Shown piece by piece: positions 1 to 12,804 of a stretch of DNA of 64,000 nucleotides. This stretch comes from Ilex aquifolium (lineage: Eukaryota > Streptophyta > Magnoliopsida > Aquifoliales > Aquifoliaceae): contig OX637397.1 of the NCBI GenBank assembly GCA_951799425.1, positions 6,687,001 through 6,751,000 on the forward strand. Reading direction: 5' to 3'. The stretch's first letter is position 1, and every line of letters begins with the position of its first letter. The notes under the pieces were generated by a model. That model saw only the letters and a program-made list of their open reading frames with translations. It was not told where the DNA came from and did no database searches. A program made the translations under genes and the position numbers.

Positions 1-1044
1 TTAGGGTTTCCCATCAGTGAGATAGTAGTGGTAGACACTGGTGACGCGGCTCGTGGCCTGAAATTGTAGAAGACAATCGACCGCCGCCTCTAGAGGCCGC
101 CGTCTCTTATCCTAATATTGGATTCTCAACTTGATCAATTTTTTATTTATTTTGAATTAATAATATAAATTTTAGGGCGAATTTCATTTTAAATCTTAAA
201 AGATTTAATAATTTTTATTTTGTATTCTAAAAAAATAGATTTTTCACATTTATCCTCGATGTATTAAAAGTGTCGTAATATAACTTTTTCGTTAATTTCG
301 TTACTCATTATGTAAAAGTCAAGGGATTGATTTTTTACAAAATAAACAATGAAAATTACTAGAATGACCATATTACAACATTTTTAATATATTGAAAGTG
401 CAATATAAGAAATCTAATCTCTAAAAGTACAAAATAAAATTTTTAAATCCTTCTGGATGCAAAGTGAAATTCTCCCTAAAATTTATCCTAAAATTATTTT
501 TTCTACTCAAAAACATCATTTTCTCTACGAATTTAGCTTCCCTCTAATTCCAATCCTCCAATTGTTAAGAAATTGGAGGAGAGGCGAACCCCAATTTAGT
601 CACTCTCTTTGATGATTAATTCCATTTTCTCACTTGATTGAGATTTGAGATAATCGGATCAAAGTTTTTTTTTCAATGGCCCATGTTTTTTGCGATTGGG
701 TTACAGCATCTCTAATAATTTTTTTTATTGCTATTCAACTCTCTTTTTTAGAGAATCAATCACATAAAATTAAGTTTCAATTGGCCTTCTATTTAGACTA
801 TTTAAAATAAAGAGTCTACTTTAGATCTCTAAATTTGGAGAGTCACAATAAGTTTATTTTGCAATTAAAATAGAGAACCCATTAGAATTGCCTAGAATTT
901 TTCACTCTATTTCGAATTTTCATTAAAATACCTTTTATTTTACAAAATTATTTTTTAAAATAAAAAATACTATTAGAGATGCCCTTAGTATTTCGTGTGC
1001 GCGAGATAATGCTAGCAAGAAGATTGTAGAGTGTCACCTCTTAT
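1..1044. other. Intergenic, no gene recognised
   Basis: AT-rich sequence with many in-frame stops on both strands. The first nine bases are the telo-box TTAGGGTTT, a motif common near transcription starts of plant housekeeping genes, so the edge of a gene lying to the left is possible but cannot be shown. I see no coding region, RNA gene or complete transposon here. Confidence 0.5.
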
Positions 1045-1523
1045 TAGGGGTGTTAAACGAGTCAAGCTTAGATAAATTTTGATATGCTTAGTCTCAGTTC
1101 GTAATTTTTAAGGTTTACTCAAGCTTGACTTGGGCTCAGATGCCAAGCTTAAAATTTTGTTTAGATTTTGGCTCATTTAAAAAACGAGACGTTTGAGTTC
1201 AACTCATCTAAGCTCGTTTATTGTTAATGTGAGCTTGAATACGAATTTAGGCTCAAACTCATGTGAGTCAACAGGTTATGAGTGTGTTATTGACAGACAA
1301 TATATAGCTTAAAGGGATATATAAATTTAATCCTTACGAAAAAAATAAAGAATACCGAGTTTATATTATCCAACTAAATAACTTGGGCACAAGCTCGAGC
1401 TTGGCCCATATTAAAAGGAACCTAAAATTTTATTTATATTTGACTTGTATAAAAAATTAAACGAACTTAAGTGAGCTAAAAAATAATCCAAATCCGAGTA
1501 ACTCGTTATGTGCAACAGCCCTA
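1045..1523. mobile_element. hAT-type MITE, 479 bp
   Basis: The element starts TAGGGGTGTTAAACGAG and ends with the inverted form CAACAGCCCTA, giving terminal repeats of the TAGGGNTGTT type used by many plant hAT MITEs. The flanking 8-mers CCTCTTAT (1037-1044) and CCTCCTGT (1524-1531) agree at 6 of 8 bases, as expected of an old 8-bp target duplication. The inside is rich in GAGCTTGAGC and AACGAG motifs and has no coding capacity, so it would depend on a transposase from elsewhere. The family is inferred from termini and duplication length only. Confidence 0.7.
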
Positions 1524-2374
1524 CCTCCTGTTATGTAAGGTTAGAAGATAGTAGAGGCGGCGGGACATGTACAAAATATCTCAATACATTTAGCATTAGT
1601 TATACTGATCGTGTATCATCCACCACATATAGATCCATAAGTACAACCTTTTATTTGAATTTATGAAAGAAGAAATTAAAATAAAAATATATCAAAGAAG
1701 ATTTCATCTCGTGTCTTGTAAATGTAATGCCAGAAAACATCGAACTTTTGACTATATACTATCATTTTGGATTACTTGATATTGTCTTCAAATTAATCCT
1801 ATCATACACGACATCAATTCAACCATAAATAATTATAAATGAATCAAGGATGAATTAACTAGGTTTTAACATGATATGATGATATAACTTAAACATAATA
1901 TGAGTCCAACGAGACACTACCCATACCCAATATTATTTCTATGAACAACTATATTTTCATCCATGCCTCAAAAGATTTGAGGTATTTAGGGTTACAGGCG
2001 GTAACAGATATGAACTGTAAACACAGACGTCCTGAGTTTGGATCTTGGCAACTCCTTAGGTCTAGATCATGAGAGACTTATCCCTCATAAATACCCTAGT
2101 TCTAGCGTGGATGACTTGTTTTTGACCTGATCGAAGAGAGAATTAGTAAAAATGCGTGTAAGTTAGCTCATACATTTCTAACCATTGAACTAAAAAAAAA
2201 AATTAATGAATTCAAGTTTACAAGGCAATGTTAGCACGAGGCCAGGAAAAAAAAAAAACATTCTCCTTTCATATGGGCTTGTGGAGAGGAGCATAGGAAC
2301 TGGATAGTGGTACCCAAAACTGGCCCAAGTTGAGCCTGCAGTTAGAAGCCCAGCCCAAGCCTGTCAAATAGCCG
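1524..2374. other. Intergenic, nothing recognised
   Basis: AT-rich sequence between the first MITE and the long inverted-repeat element. It has short A-runs near 2190-2260 and no supportable gene. Confidence 0.5.
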
Positions 2375-3184
2375 ATGGGTTTGTGTTGATATTTTGGCCC
2401 TTAATTTTAGAGTTAATCGCAAATTGTACCCCAAAATATCGTTAAAATTTTAATTTAAACCTTCAAAGATCAAAAATCTCAATTTGTACCCTCAAAGATA
2501 TAAATATGTATCAATGTGCATCTGAAGCTAACAGCCGTCAGTTTGTTGTCCAAAACTAAATAGATAAATTACACTTAAACCCCTTAATATTTGTCACTTA
2601 ATCACCTAGACCCCTCATATTTTAAAATATTACACCTACATCACCTAAGAATCTAAATATGACTAAAAATATTTTTCCAATTGGGTATCTAAATAATTAT
2701 GTTCAAGTGATGTATTGCATTGTATATAAAAAATATTATATAAATACCAACATTATATTGAGTATTTAAATGGTAAGCGTGATTTTGAACTTTATAGTAT
2801 AACGGGTTCACAAAATAAAAGGTAGTATAAAAATTATAATTTTTTATTAGAATGAAATCATGTTTTTTAACTATTATATTAACATATATCAACGACAAGG
2901 GGTTATATGTTACACGTGCACAAACATCAGGAGGTTTAGAATTAATATTCTAAATGATTAAGTGACAAATTTGAGGGGGTCTAGGTATAACTTACCCAAT
3001 TAGTTTTAGACAGCAAACTGACGGTTGTTAACTTCAGGTGCACATTGATACAAATTTATATCTTTAAAGGTGCAGATTGAGATTATTTATCTTTGAGGGT
3101 ACAAATTGAGATTCGAGAGATTTTTTGAGGTATAATTTGTGATTAACCCTAAAATTTAGGGCCAAAATATCAACACAAGCCCAT
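2375..3184. repeat. 0.8-kb element with long inverted arms
   Basis: The left arm (about 2375-2640) and right arm (about 2925-3184) are imperfect inverted copies over roughly 250 bp. Examples are TTGATATTTTGGCCC at 2387 against GGGCCAAAATATCAA at 3158, and the CAATGTGCA/TGCACATTG and CCGTCAGTTTG/CAAACTGACGG pairs further in. The 280-bp centre is AT-rich with no gene. Long arms around a short centre fit a MULE-type MITE or a foldback transposon. I could not find a matching target duplication at 2366-2374 and 3185-3193, so the class is unassigned. Confidence 0.75.
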
Positions 3185-3200
3185 GAATCACCTCAAACCC

Positions 3201-3213
3201 ATATATATATATA

Positions 3214-3253
<40 letters not shown>
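3201..3253. repeat. Compound (AT)n(CT)n(AT)n microsatellite
   Basis: A run of AT repeats is interrupted by about nine CT units and then continues as AT repeats. Confidence 0.95.
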
Positions 3254-4420
3254 CACTAACGATATCCCGTGACTAAAATCACTGTACACTGAGCTATGAC
3301 ACTATGCATATATTGGAGTGTGTGTATGTGTGTATGTTCGTGTTAGAGTATGTGTACGTGTGTGTAACTCTGTTGTGGAGTATGTGTTGGGTTTGTGAAA
3401 TTTATGGGAAAAATATACCTCCCACAAGTTCAAAAATCTAGCTTGTATATATATGTATAAATTTTTTTACCATGTTATTGTTTTTATTGAGTATGTTACT
3501 AATGTTATTTTTCTAAATATTAAAACTCAATGCTATTTTTTTTAATATTATTATTTTTTTGTGTTTAAATATTACTATTTTTTAAATGTTACTATATGTA
3601 TGTGTATATATATATATATGAGAGAGAGAGAATTTTAATGTTAGTCAAATTCCTAAAATTTAGGAGTTATTAATTTTTAAATTTGTTTTAATTAAACATA
3701 ACTACTAGGAATATTTTAGACAATAGAGATCAAAATTGACTTAATATTAAACAAGTTTTTTTGATGGACTTATCACCAAATAAGTCCACAAATGAGAGAT
3801 CGTCCTCCAATTTTTCCTATTTTTTTAGCCCTAAATTTTAATTTAATGTTGGATCATGGACCCAAATTGTTACGAATTTGTTTTGACTGGACTTAAATTT
3901 TTGGGACTTTTTTAAAGGGCTTAAAATTTAATGGAAGACTACAAAAAATTTTTTTGTTAGCTAATAATGTGCTTAATTTATGAGGCCTTCTAAAAATTTA
4001 GAGCTTAAAACTCAAGCTTTATTTTCGACACTGTTGGATCCGCCCAGCCACTAACTATTAAAAATTTATAATGTTTAATAATAACGGGCACAGTCCCAAA
4101 CAAAATTCTTTTAGTCTATGGCTACTACACAAACACACACAATTGATTAAAAACTATGGTAGTATCAGATCAATCAAAACGTCTTTTGAGAGATTCGAAT
4201 CTGGGATATCAAAGAGATACTTGTGCAATTTTATTTGATTGACTTTTCGATTTTTGATTTTTTTTTTATTAGAAGCTATTCAATAATTTTATTTACATAG
4301 AAAAATGTTGATTACAATTAGAAACTAATAAAACTTTAAGCTCAAACGGGGATAGCTGACCCAACTCAGCGAAATAGAGTTAGATATCACATTTGCTACA
4401 ACCCAAGAATCCCCCTTCCC
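3254..4420. other. Intergenic, nothing recognised
   Basis: AT-rich sequence with short GT- and TA-rich simple repeats near 3310-3370 and 3600-3630. No open frame or RNA gene could be supported. Confidence 0.5.
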
Positions 4421-5576
4421 CAGGGCAGAGCCAGACATCTTCTCCAGTGAGGACAACTTAAACTATATTAATATTAAAATTTAAAATATTCACAAAAGTA
4501 TAATTTTATTAATAAAACACCAATTAAAGACACAATTCATATACATGAGTGATATACAAAAGGAGCCAACAAAAAAAAAGTCATTATAGATTTATCTATA
4601 AGACCTAACAAAAAAAATTTGAACCGCAAAATTGGGCTCAATCATATATTAAATTTTAAGAAAAATTTTCATAACTAATTCAAAAATTAATTTGTTCAAT
4701 CACAAACTTAATATTCATCATTAAATTTTAACAAACAATCGAAACTAACTTAAACTATAATTATTCTAGTAAACTAAACTTAGGTATATGAAGTACTTAA
4801 CTTATCACAATAAAACTATTCAAACTACCAAATCAAAATAATTTAGTCTAATGATAATGGAAGACTACAAGTCTCAATTCCAATTCTACAAATAAAAATA
4901 AAACAAATGAGACGACTACAAGTCCTAATTCCAATTCAACATATAAAAATAAAACACTAGAGAGGACTACAAACTCAAATATCAATTAAATATATAAAAA
5001 AATAAATCATAGAAGAGGACAAGCCCCAATTTTATTTCAACATAGAAAAATAAATACAGGACTACAAATCATAGTTTCAATTCAATACATAAAAAATAAA
5101 ACATAAGAGATGATTACAAGCCCCAATTTCATATTTTCAATTCAACACGTAACAAATAAAATACGAAAGAGAGCTACAAACGCTAATTTCAATTCAACAT
5201 TTAAAAAATAAACCACAAAAGAGGACTACAAACCCTAATTTTCAATTCTAACATATAAACATAAAACAAAGAAGAGGACTACAAGCCCCAAATTTAGTTC
5301 AATGTATAAACATAAAACAAATGAGAGGGCTAACCTATTTCGTAACATATTAGTTAATCTTTAAATGCCCAAATTTTTGATATCATCTTCCATTGATATT
5401 CACAAGTGAGATTCATATATTTGTCAAAATAACATAACTACCCTTAAATCTTTTAAAAAAAATTCAGTGGGGGCAAATCTTTAATAAATTCTAAATTTTT
5501 TAAAATTATACTTAGTCTCCAAAATTTTTTAAAATTCCAGTGGGGGCAGCTGCCCCCCACTGTGGATCCGCCACTG
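4421..5576 (-). mobile_element. hAT-like non-autonomous element, copy 1
   Basis: It runs from CAGGGCAGAGCCAGAC to GGATCCGCCACTG, so the two termini form a degenerate inverted repeat of the CAGTGGCGGATCC type typical of plant hAT elements. A second copy lies in the opposite orientation at 15528-16523 and shares both ends, the subterminal GGGGGCAGCTG block and an internal GGACTACAAG repeat. Orientation is given relative to that copy. No transposase frame remains and no clear 8-bp duplication is visible. Confidence 0.65.
4855..5335. repeat. Tandem array of about nine ~55-bp units
   Basis: Diverged units share GAGGACTACAAGCCCCAATT, then CAATTCAACATATAAAAATAAAACA. The array lies inside the hAT-like element. 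The copy at 15.5 kb has only about five comparable units, so array length differs between the two copies. Confidence 0.8.
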
Positions 5577-6013
5577 CCAAAGGGGCAAAGAGATTAAGTT
5601 ATGTAGAAACTACATAAAAATGCAAAAAAAATAAAAATAAGGAGAAGTTTGCACTACCTACAGCCTCAGCCTAAGCAATGATTGATCCACTCTTGCTCTA
5701 AGACTCCATTTCGGGTAAGGAATATGACCTAAGCTTAGCAGGGTCCAACCCAAAGCTATGGTTGGCCCATTTCTAGATCCAGGTCAAAGCATCTAGGCCT
5801 AGCTTTAGCCCAACCATCCAACTACTATAGTCAGAGGCAAAAAGGTTGCGCAGTTACAACTTACAACTCCTCAAAGTTTGTGAGTTACCACCCGTGCTAG
5901 TGGTCCAGTAATAAGTCGAATCTATTTAATGTCGTTCTTAATTTTTATGTGGTTATCAAACAAAATTTGATTTAACAGAGTAACGCAGTTTGTTGCTTGA
6001 CTTTAGTGGTACT
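5577..6013. other. Intergenic, nothing recognised
   Basis: About 440 bp between the hAT-like element and the LTR element's target duplication, with no supportable feature. Confidence 0.5.
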
Positions 6014-6018
6014 ATAAT

Positions 6019-6802
6019 TGAAGGGGTCGATAAAATCTGATCATCATCTGACAAATTAGACTTGGACACGTGGCAGGTTGCACGTGCTGAAATTATTTGC
6101 AATGACACTACCATGACTGAATAAGCAGCTAGGCTAGTGGGACCGAGCTAAAGTTAGTTCAACCTAGCAGATCAAGCAGCTAGGCTATTCGGCAGAGCAG
6201 AGCAGAGCAAGTAGCTAGGCTATCCGGCCGAGCTAAATTCGTCCGACCTAGTAGAGGATAAAACTCGGCCGAACAGACAGCTAGGTAGATCAGACCGAGC
6301 TGATCAGAAAGCTCAGAAAGGAAGGAATGAGCTAGGTGTTCGTCATGACCGAACTGTTACAACCGAGTTGTTTAAACACAATAAACGTGGTGCTAAAAAG
6401 ATGCCTACAATTCAGGCAATTAGATAAACGAAATCTATGAGAATACGGATATTCGGAGAGATTATGGGAGAAGAGTCAGAGACTTCCCAAACTCAAACAC
6501 TGAAAGAAAGGAAGGTGTGCCACTTTACCTCTGAATTAGCGGAAACCCTAAGGGGAATAGAGACTATAAAAAGAACAGGAGACCAAGGTGAAAGGTACGC
6601 TGAACTCTCCTTGTCTTCGTGCAACTCATATCACTCAGTTACTGACTTAAGCATCGGAGTGCCTTCGATCGAAACACTTCGATCTTGGGCAGTTTGCTCG
6701 TTTTGTAGGAGGAGGGCTTGGAGATCAAGTTCAGAGATTATATAAAATCACAGTTCTTAATTTCTTATTGTTGGAGGTAAAACCTTATTTTTTGCCTCTA
6801 CA
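6019..6802 (+). repeat. 5' LTR
   Basis: It starts TGAAGGGGTCGATAAAATC and ends TTGCCTCTACA. A TATA-like ACTATAAAAAGA motif near 6564 could serve as the element's promoter. A 102-codon open frame at 6437-6745 recurs in the 3' LTR but shows no protein family features, so I treat it as non-coding. Confidence 0.9.
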
Positions 6803-6805
6803 TTT

Positions 6806-6822
6806 TGGCGCCGTCTGTGGGA
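6806..6822 (+). other. Primer-binding-site-like sequence
   Basis: TGGCGCCGTCTGTGGGA begins three bases after the 5' LTR. The TGG start fits pairing with the CCA end of a host tRNA. The first nine bases match the reverse complement of plant tRNA-Asp 3' ends, but the rest does not, so the primer tRNA is unassigned. Confidence 0.65.
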
Positions 6823-7368
6823 AAAGATTTCTCATCTTTCGAACAGGAAGCTACGATGTCTAGACTCGGGAGCGCGATCAAATCACCGGTAGGCAGCTTT
6901 GCCTCGGGTAATTCTGATTTGGTCTCTTCCGTCTGACGGCAACGCACGGTTGCACGCAAACAGAAATCCATCTAGACCCCGTGAAGGTGATGAGGTGTCC
7001 TCTACCAGTCTCAGGCCCTCCAAGAACCAGAATCATCAAATCGAAGATCATGGTAAACCCTTTCGTGCCGAGGGGGAAAACCATTCCCTAGCAAAGCTGG
7101 TCCAATCTTTGCAGGACCTGCTTGATGCTCACGACAAGCTGTTCAAGAAATCTTATGCCAGAGAGACATGATAAAAAAAAAAAACGAAGAATTGAAAGTT
7201 AAACTGAAGGAGTTGACCAGAAAAGAGAAGCACAAACTGCTGGTTGGGGTATTTCCCTTCCATGGAATTTATTTTCAGAACAAAGTTAGTTGCCTTTTAT
7301 TTGGGACCTATGCAACCAGTACAAAGGTTGCATGCCTTGAAAATAGCTATTTGGAACGACTATACTAC

Positions 7369-7745
7369 GACCGAACAGGCAGCTAGGTCGTCCGGACCGA
7401 ACAGGCAGACCGAACAGACAGCTAGGTCGTCCGGACCGAACAGGCAGACCGAACAGACAGCTAGGTCGTCCGGACCGAACAGGAAGCTAGGTCGGACCGA
7501 ACAGACAGTTAGGTCGTACGACCGAACAGACAGCTAGGTCGTCCGGACCGAACAGACAGCTAGGTCCTCCGGACCGAACAGACAGCTAGGTCGTACGGAC
7601 CGAACAGACAACTAGGTCGTCCGGACCGAACAGGAAGCTAGGTCCGTCCGAACAGACAGCTAGGTCGTACGGACCGAACGGACAGCTAGGTCGTCCGGAC
7701 CGAACAGACAGCTAGGTCGTCCGGACCAAACAGTAGCTAGGCTAT
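7369..7745. repeat. Tandem array of ~26-bp units inside the LTR element
   Basis: About fourteen units of the form GACCGAACAGACAGCTAGGT plus CGTCCG, some shortened. The same motif occurs once in each LTR (CGAACAGACAGCTAGGTAGA), and 7737-7835 resembles the following LTR segment. The array therefore looks like an expansion of an LTR-derived fragment. Confidence 0.9.
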
Positions 7746-10700
7746 CCGGGCCGATCTAAAATTGGTATTACTGAGCAAATAGCTAGGCTATCCTGGCCAA
7801 CCTAAACTCTGTCCAGCCGTGCAGAGGATTGCGTATAAGAGCGAGGAGGACGTGCATCTGGAACATTTATCATGGTTTTTCGTATTTCTGCCTTGCAAGA
7901 TGGACGCTATTTCATGAAGCAAGAAGAATTATTCATCTTCTAGAAGCATAAATTGCTGGTTATGGTATTTTTCTTCCATGGAATTTGTTTTTAGAACAGA
8001 GTCTGCTGCCCTTTATTTGGGCTCCATGTGACCAACACAGAAACAAATCTGGAACTTTCTGGTATGTCTGGATGCCAAAGAATACTCTAAAGGCTCATGG
8101 AGCAATGAGTAATATTAGTCATATACGTCAATTGAAGAAACCACATACCCTTTATTTGGGTCCTATGCAGTCAACACCAAGTGATGAAAGATTCGACCAT
8201 AGAGGTCAGCCAGCGAGAATTGAACGATATAAATCCGAAACGAATCAAAGTGTACCACTTAATTCACGGTAGGCAAGACCTACATGAATAGAGATAAACT
8301 CTCTAAGAATCCAATTGGACATGATCTCATTGACATATTCTCACACATTTTTCCTCATTTGGAGGAATCATCAATCGGGTAACTTCGTTCCTTCTTTTAA
8401 ATAATATTTGTTGCTTATTTTGTTTAGTCATAAGTGACTCTACTAGAGACATGTTGAAAATAGTGGGACCAGCCACAACCTAGGTCTGCTATTAAAGTGC
8501 CCTTATGCCCATTAGTAGCGACCATCTAATCATAAGACACATTGCCTTATCTTCCATATCTTCTTGGGTTAATTGTTTGACCATCTTTGAATTTTATGAA
8601 ACAAAGTAGAATTATTTCATACGCTATAGAGCGAATACAATGAATTATTACAAAGATACTCACATCAACCTCCTCATACATGTCATCACCAATTTTATAT
8701 TAGATGAAACATGAAACAATAGCAATGGGGCACTTGGCCAATGAATTAAAAGAAATGAAACAAATTATGTGTTATTATGGTTGGTCAGAAATTATGCTCT
8801 CCACCATATACTTAAGGGTTTGTATTACTGAATTTATGTAGACAGATCATAGAAGTACAGAGCTTCTTCACTCTCTTGACATACACTTGTTTATGACATT
8901 TTATCGAGAAAAGAAAAACTATTTGTATTGACTCGGGTTCAATATCAAAGAAAATAAGCTATTTCCATAACACTTGATATTTCTATGCAAATTCAATTAT
9001 CAAAATGATTGGAAACTATTTAAGGGTCAATTGTCTGATGTTCGACTTGAAAGGACAATGAATATGAATTACATGATAGGCATTCGAGACAAATGAGAAT
9101 ATACCACTCAATTTCAAACAAGAAAGACCTACACGAGTAGAGATTAAACCTTTAAGAAAATTAGCAAGGGTAAGTCGGGCTGACTAGTTGCTCCGGTCAC
9201 TTGACAATAGCTACGCTCGTATACAAGCTTAGATAAGCAAACAAAAGCACCTTGAAACAACTAGAACACAAGAATGTTTGCATGGCCCACCAGGAAATAA
9301 TTCTTTTAGTTCTTGACGCCTCAGTAAGCATGATGACTAACAAGAAATAAACTTTCTATTAAAGAAAAATATAGCTCATGTTGCTTCTGAGTGTTGCAGG
9401 ACTTACTTCTGGGTTTAAAATTGAAAAACCCAAATGGATTAAGGGGTGGAGATTGGTCTCAACACCAACCGAAATTCACAGAAGTCCTTCAAAATGATCT
9501 TGATGCTAAGCCCAGACAACTTTGACATGCCGAACACGGCGCGAAGGGGCTCTTTGACGAACCTATCGATGGAAGCTCGAACATATTAATGATCAGCAGT
9601 AACTACGACATGAAGCATTGAAATGCATCTAACCATGGGCAATGGAGTGGAGGCAAAACCACGAGCAGCGCCTACTCAATCCATTATACAAATGATAGTC
9701 TCAGCATGTCCTTGTACAAAAACTTAAGCTCTCCGAAAGTGTTCAGCGCAGTTATTTAATTACATGGAACACCACCCAGCAACTAGCTGCCTTGGGACAT
9801 CCTAAATCACTCAAGGAACTTCACTACACCATCTAAAGCTCAATTTTCTTATATATGCTAAGTGATTCTACAATTGGGTCTTTATAATCACCCAAAACAA
9901 TGACACAGCTCGCCCACGAAGAGGAATTGTTCCTTCGGGCATTTTATTGAACATCACAAGAGCTCCAAAAGTTTCTGAACTACCATCCACTACACTGAGA
10001 TCTACTTCCGAAGCCTTCGGATTATCAACCACCTTGAAATTAGCATCAAAGCGGCCAACAAATATAATTGGTCTAGCCTCAGAACCACTACGTAAGGAAA
10101 AAGGGGGGTCTTAGACTAAAGAACGTCGTTCATGCAACGAATTGATGGGTTTAAAATCACCCAGGAAAGCCACGATGATGGCCTTTCGTCTCGATCAAGT
10201 AACGGAGCGTGGACTCCTTTATATCATTCATCACAAACTGATGCCGTATGAGATTACTCGGAAAAAGGCAAAGCCGAATGACTTCCTAATTCTACCCAGC
10301 TCCTCCGGATATGACGATGACCCCATGATATGATTCCAAGCACCAGCAATAATTTACTTTGAATTGCTCGGCGATAGAAAACATTGAGGTATCGGGAGCT
10401 TGGCCCTTCTCACTTTATTCTCGTCTAGTTGTGCTTCCAAGCAGAGCTGCAAAGTTGGAACATGTACAAAACTGGGTAATCACTCGGGGCAAAGCACCAA
10501 AAGTCCTAATGTAGGCATCAAACCTCTTGGGGGCAAGTTCTAAGGACTTGGACTCAAGAGTACTCCTTGTTGAAGAAGGTGACACGAGACTGGGTAAAAC
10601 CCTAGACACAGTGCAATACAATTACAAGGGAGAGCTTGACCCAGTGTCAACATTCATGTTCGGAGGTCAAACATGAAGACCCTCTAAAGAAGAATCACAC

Positions 10701-11990
10701 CGAGGGAACCTTGAATTTTCTAACCACGGGTTTGGTATTTTCAAGATTCAGTCAGACAAGGCTCGTTCATGCCCGACGTTCGATTATAGAAACCCTTCTC
10801 GAGGTTCTGATATTGTTATCTTCGTTGGAGTTGGATATGGAGCACCTATGGTTATTTCATTTGGGATTCAAACCTCTCTAGCAGACATTAAATAATTATC
10901 TTCGGTATTCCTTGAGCCGCTCGGTAAAGGACTTCATTATTATTCGGCCTCCAGGGACAAATGTGTTTCAGGGTCTCTTTATTAAATCCCTCATCGAGAA
11001 ACTCTTTCTACAAGAGGCTTTTTCTCTGGGACTAGCAACGACAATTGATACATCGACTTGAATGAATTCCTATTAAGCGGGAAAGAAAAATGACCATCTC
11101 CAACATAGTGTGCCACTATGCGCAGTAGGTGTTGACCTAAGAGGTTTAGAGTCTACCCATTCATTCTATGAGAGAAATTCTTATTACTTACAAAAAAGAA
11201 ATAGAGGATCTGCTCATAAGCAGGAAGATCTGACACTGATGATACTAGCTGAAATAAGAATCAGCGTCGTCCTATAAGTGAAAATGCCTGAGCTCATAAA
11301 CTGGGATTATTGATGCTATATCACCTCAAGGGAGTGCCTCCCATATACAGACATGATTGAGTTTCTAAGTTTCGCCTTCAGCGGAGTACCTCTCGCAAAT
11401 TGATAAGATTGAGATTCAAAGCTAATTTTTTCGTGGAGTACCTGCCACATGAAAGACATCTAGCAGCGGATACTACGAGCTCGAAACGCCTGACCAGGAG
11501 GCTGTACCACGCCCCTGGAACACGGCACCAAATGTGCCATTTGGAAATCAATAAAAACTCTTTATTTTACGTCCTACTGCTAAGGCAGGGAGGCAAAAAT
11601 CCTGATAGAAGTCATGAACTTAAATCAGGCGTAGCCACCCGATCTAACTCAGGCCCTCAGCTAGGCATGACGATGTAAGCTGATAGGGATGGGTGAGAGT
11701 CCAAGTAGATTGGCGGTTCGGTACGGAGTAGAGACACTTAGACACCATAGTGGACTAAGTATAACTACTGAGATGAGCTCTAGGAAGAAAGTGCCGAATA
11801 GGCCATAACTTCAAGAGACTCATCTAAGAAAATTGTTCCTGCTAGGGAACCGAGCTCTAGGAAGAAAGTGCCGAGCAGGCCATAACTTCAAGAGCCTCAA
11901 ATTCTTCGAAGAATAAAAAGGAATAATACAAGGCAATGAGAAAGGATTGAAAACAGAGAATATCCTTCAGTGTACCACATGAAAAATATT

Positions 11991-12003
11991 CTCTGGGGGC
12001 AAA
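11991..12003 (+). other. Polypurine-like tract before the 3' LTR
   Basis: CTCTGGGGGCAAA abuts the TG start of the 3' LTR. The GGGGGCAAA part is the expected position and composition for plus-strand priming. Confidence 0.6.
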
Positions 12004-12799
12004 TGAAGGGGTCGATAAAATCTGATCATCATCTGACAAATTAGACTTGGACACGTGGCAGGTTGCACGTGCTGGAATTATTTGCAATGACACTACCATG
12101 ACAGAATAAGCAGCTAGGCTAGTGGGACCGAGCTAAAGTTAGTTCAGCCTAGCAGATCAAGCAGCTAGGCTATTCGGCAGAGCAAGTAGCTAGGCTATCC
12201 GGCCGAGCTAAATTCGTCCGACCTAGTAGAGGATAAAACTCGGCCGAACAGACAGCTAGGTAGATCCGACCGAGCTGAAAACAAATAGCAACCGAGCTGA
12301 TCAGAAAGCTCAGAAAGGAAGGAATGAGCTAGGTGTTCGTCATGACCGAACTGTTACGACCGAGTTGTTTAAACACAATAAACGTGGTGCTAAAAAGATG
12401 CCTACAATTCAGGCAATTAGATAAACGAAATCTATGAGAATACGGATATTCGGAGAGATTATGGGAGAAGAGTCAGAGACTTCCCAAACTCAAACACTGA
12501 AAGAAAGGAAGGTGTGCCACTTTACCTCTGAATTAACGAAAACCCTAAGGGGAATAGAGACTATAAAAAGAACAGGAGACCAAGGTGAAAGGTACGCTGA
12601 ACTCTCCTTGTCTTCGTGCAACTCATATCACTCAGTTACTGACTTAAGCATCGGAGTGCCTTCGATCGAAGCACTTCGATCTTGGGCAGTTTGCTCGTTT
12701 TGCAGGAGGAGGGCTTGGAGATCAAGTTCAGAGATTATATAAAATCACAGTTCTTAATTTCTTATTGTTAGAGGTAAAACCTTATTTTTTGCCTCTACA
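12004..12799 (+). repeat. 3' LTR
   Basis: Direct copy of 6019-6802. It lacks a 10-bp AGCAG-rich stretch present in the 5' LTR and carries 22 extra bases with a duplicated CCGAGCTG near 12280. These indels account exactly for the 12-bp length difference. Confidence 0.9.
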
Positions 12800-12804
12800 A
12801 TAAT

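Larger units (their letters stand above)
6019..12799 (+). mobile_element. Non-autonomous LTR retrotransposon (LARD-like), 6.8 kb
   Basis: Two direct repeats with TG..CA ends (784 and 796 bp) bound the element, and ATAAT occurs directly outside both ends (6014-6018 and 12800-12804) as a perfect 5-bp target duplication. A primer-binding-like site beginning TGGCGCC follows the left LTR and a purine tract precedes the right one. The 5.2-kb interior has no frame longer than about 100 codons and nothing I recognise as gag, protease, reverse transcriptase or integrase. It therefore fits a large retrotransposon derivative mobilised in trans, probably by a Ty3-type element (inference). By eye the LTRs differ by about ten substitutions and two indels, so insertion was recent. 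Confidence 0.9.

Noticed and set aside
6437-6745. 102-codon frame repeated at 12434-12742
   Set aside because: It recurs only because it lies within both LTRs. It has no domain, and it overlaps the LTR's TATA-like site.
7369-7745. CRISPR-like array of short repeats
   Set aside because: The 26-bp units are head to tail without unique spacers and lie inside a plant LTR retrotransposon, so this is a minisatellite.
9400-11700. Possible remnants of gag or pol in the LTR element
   Set aside because: Several 60-90 codon frames exist (for example 10142-10333 and 11400-11678), but none shows reverse transcriptase, integrase, protease or zinc-knuckle motifs by eye.
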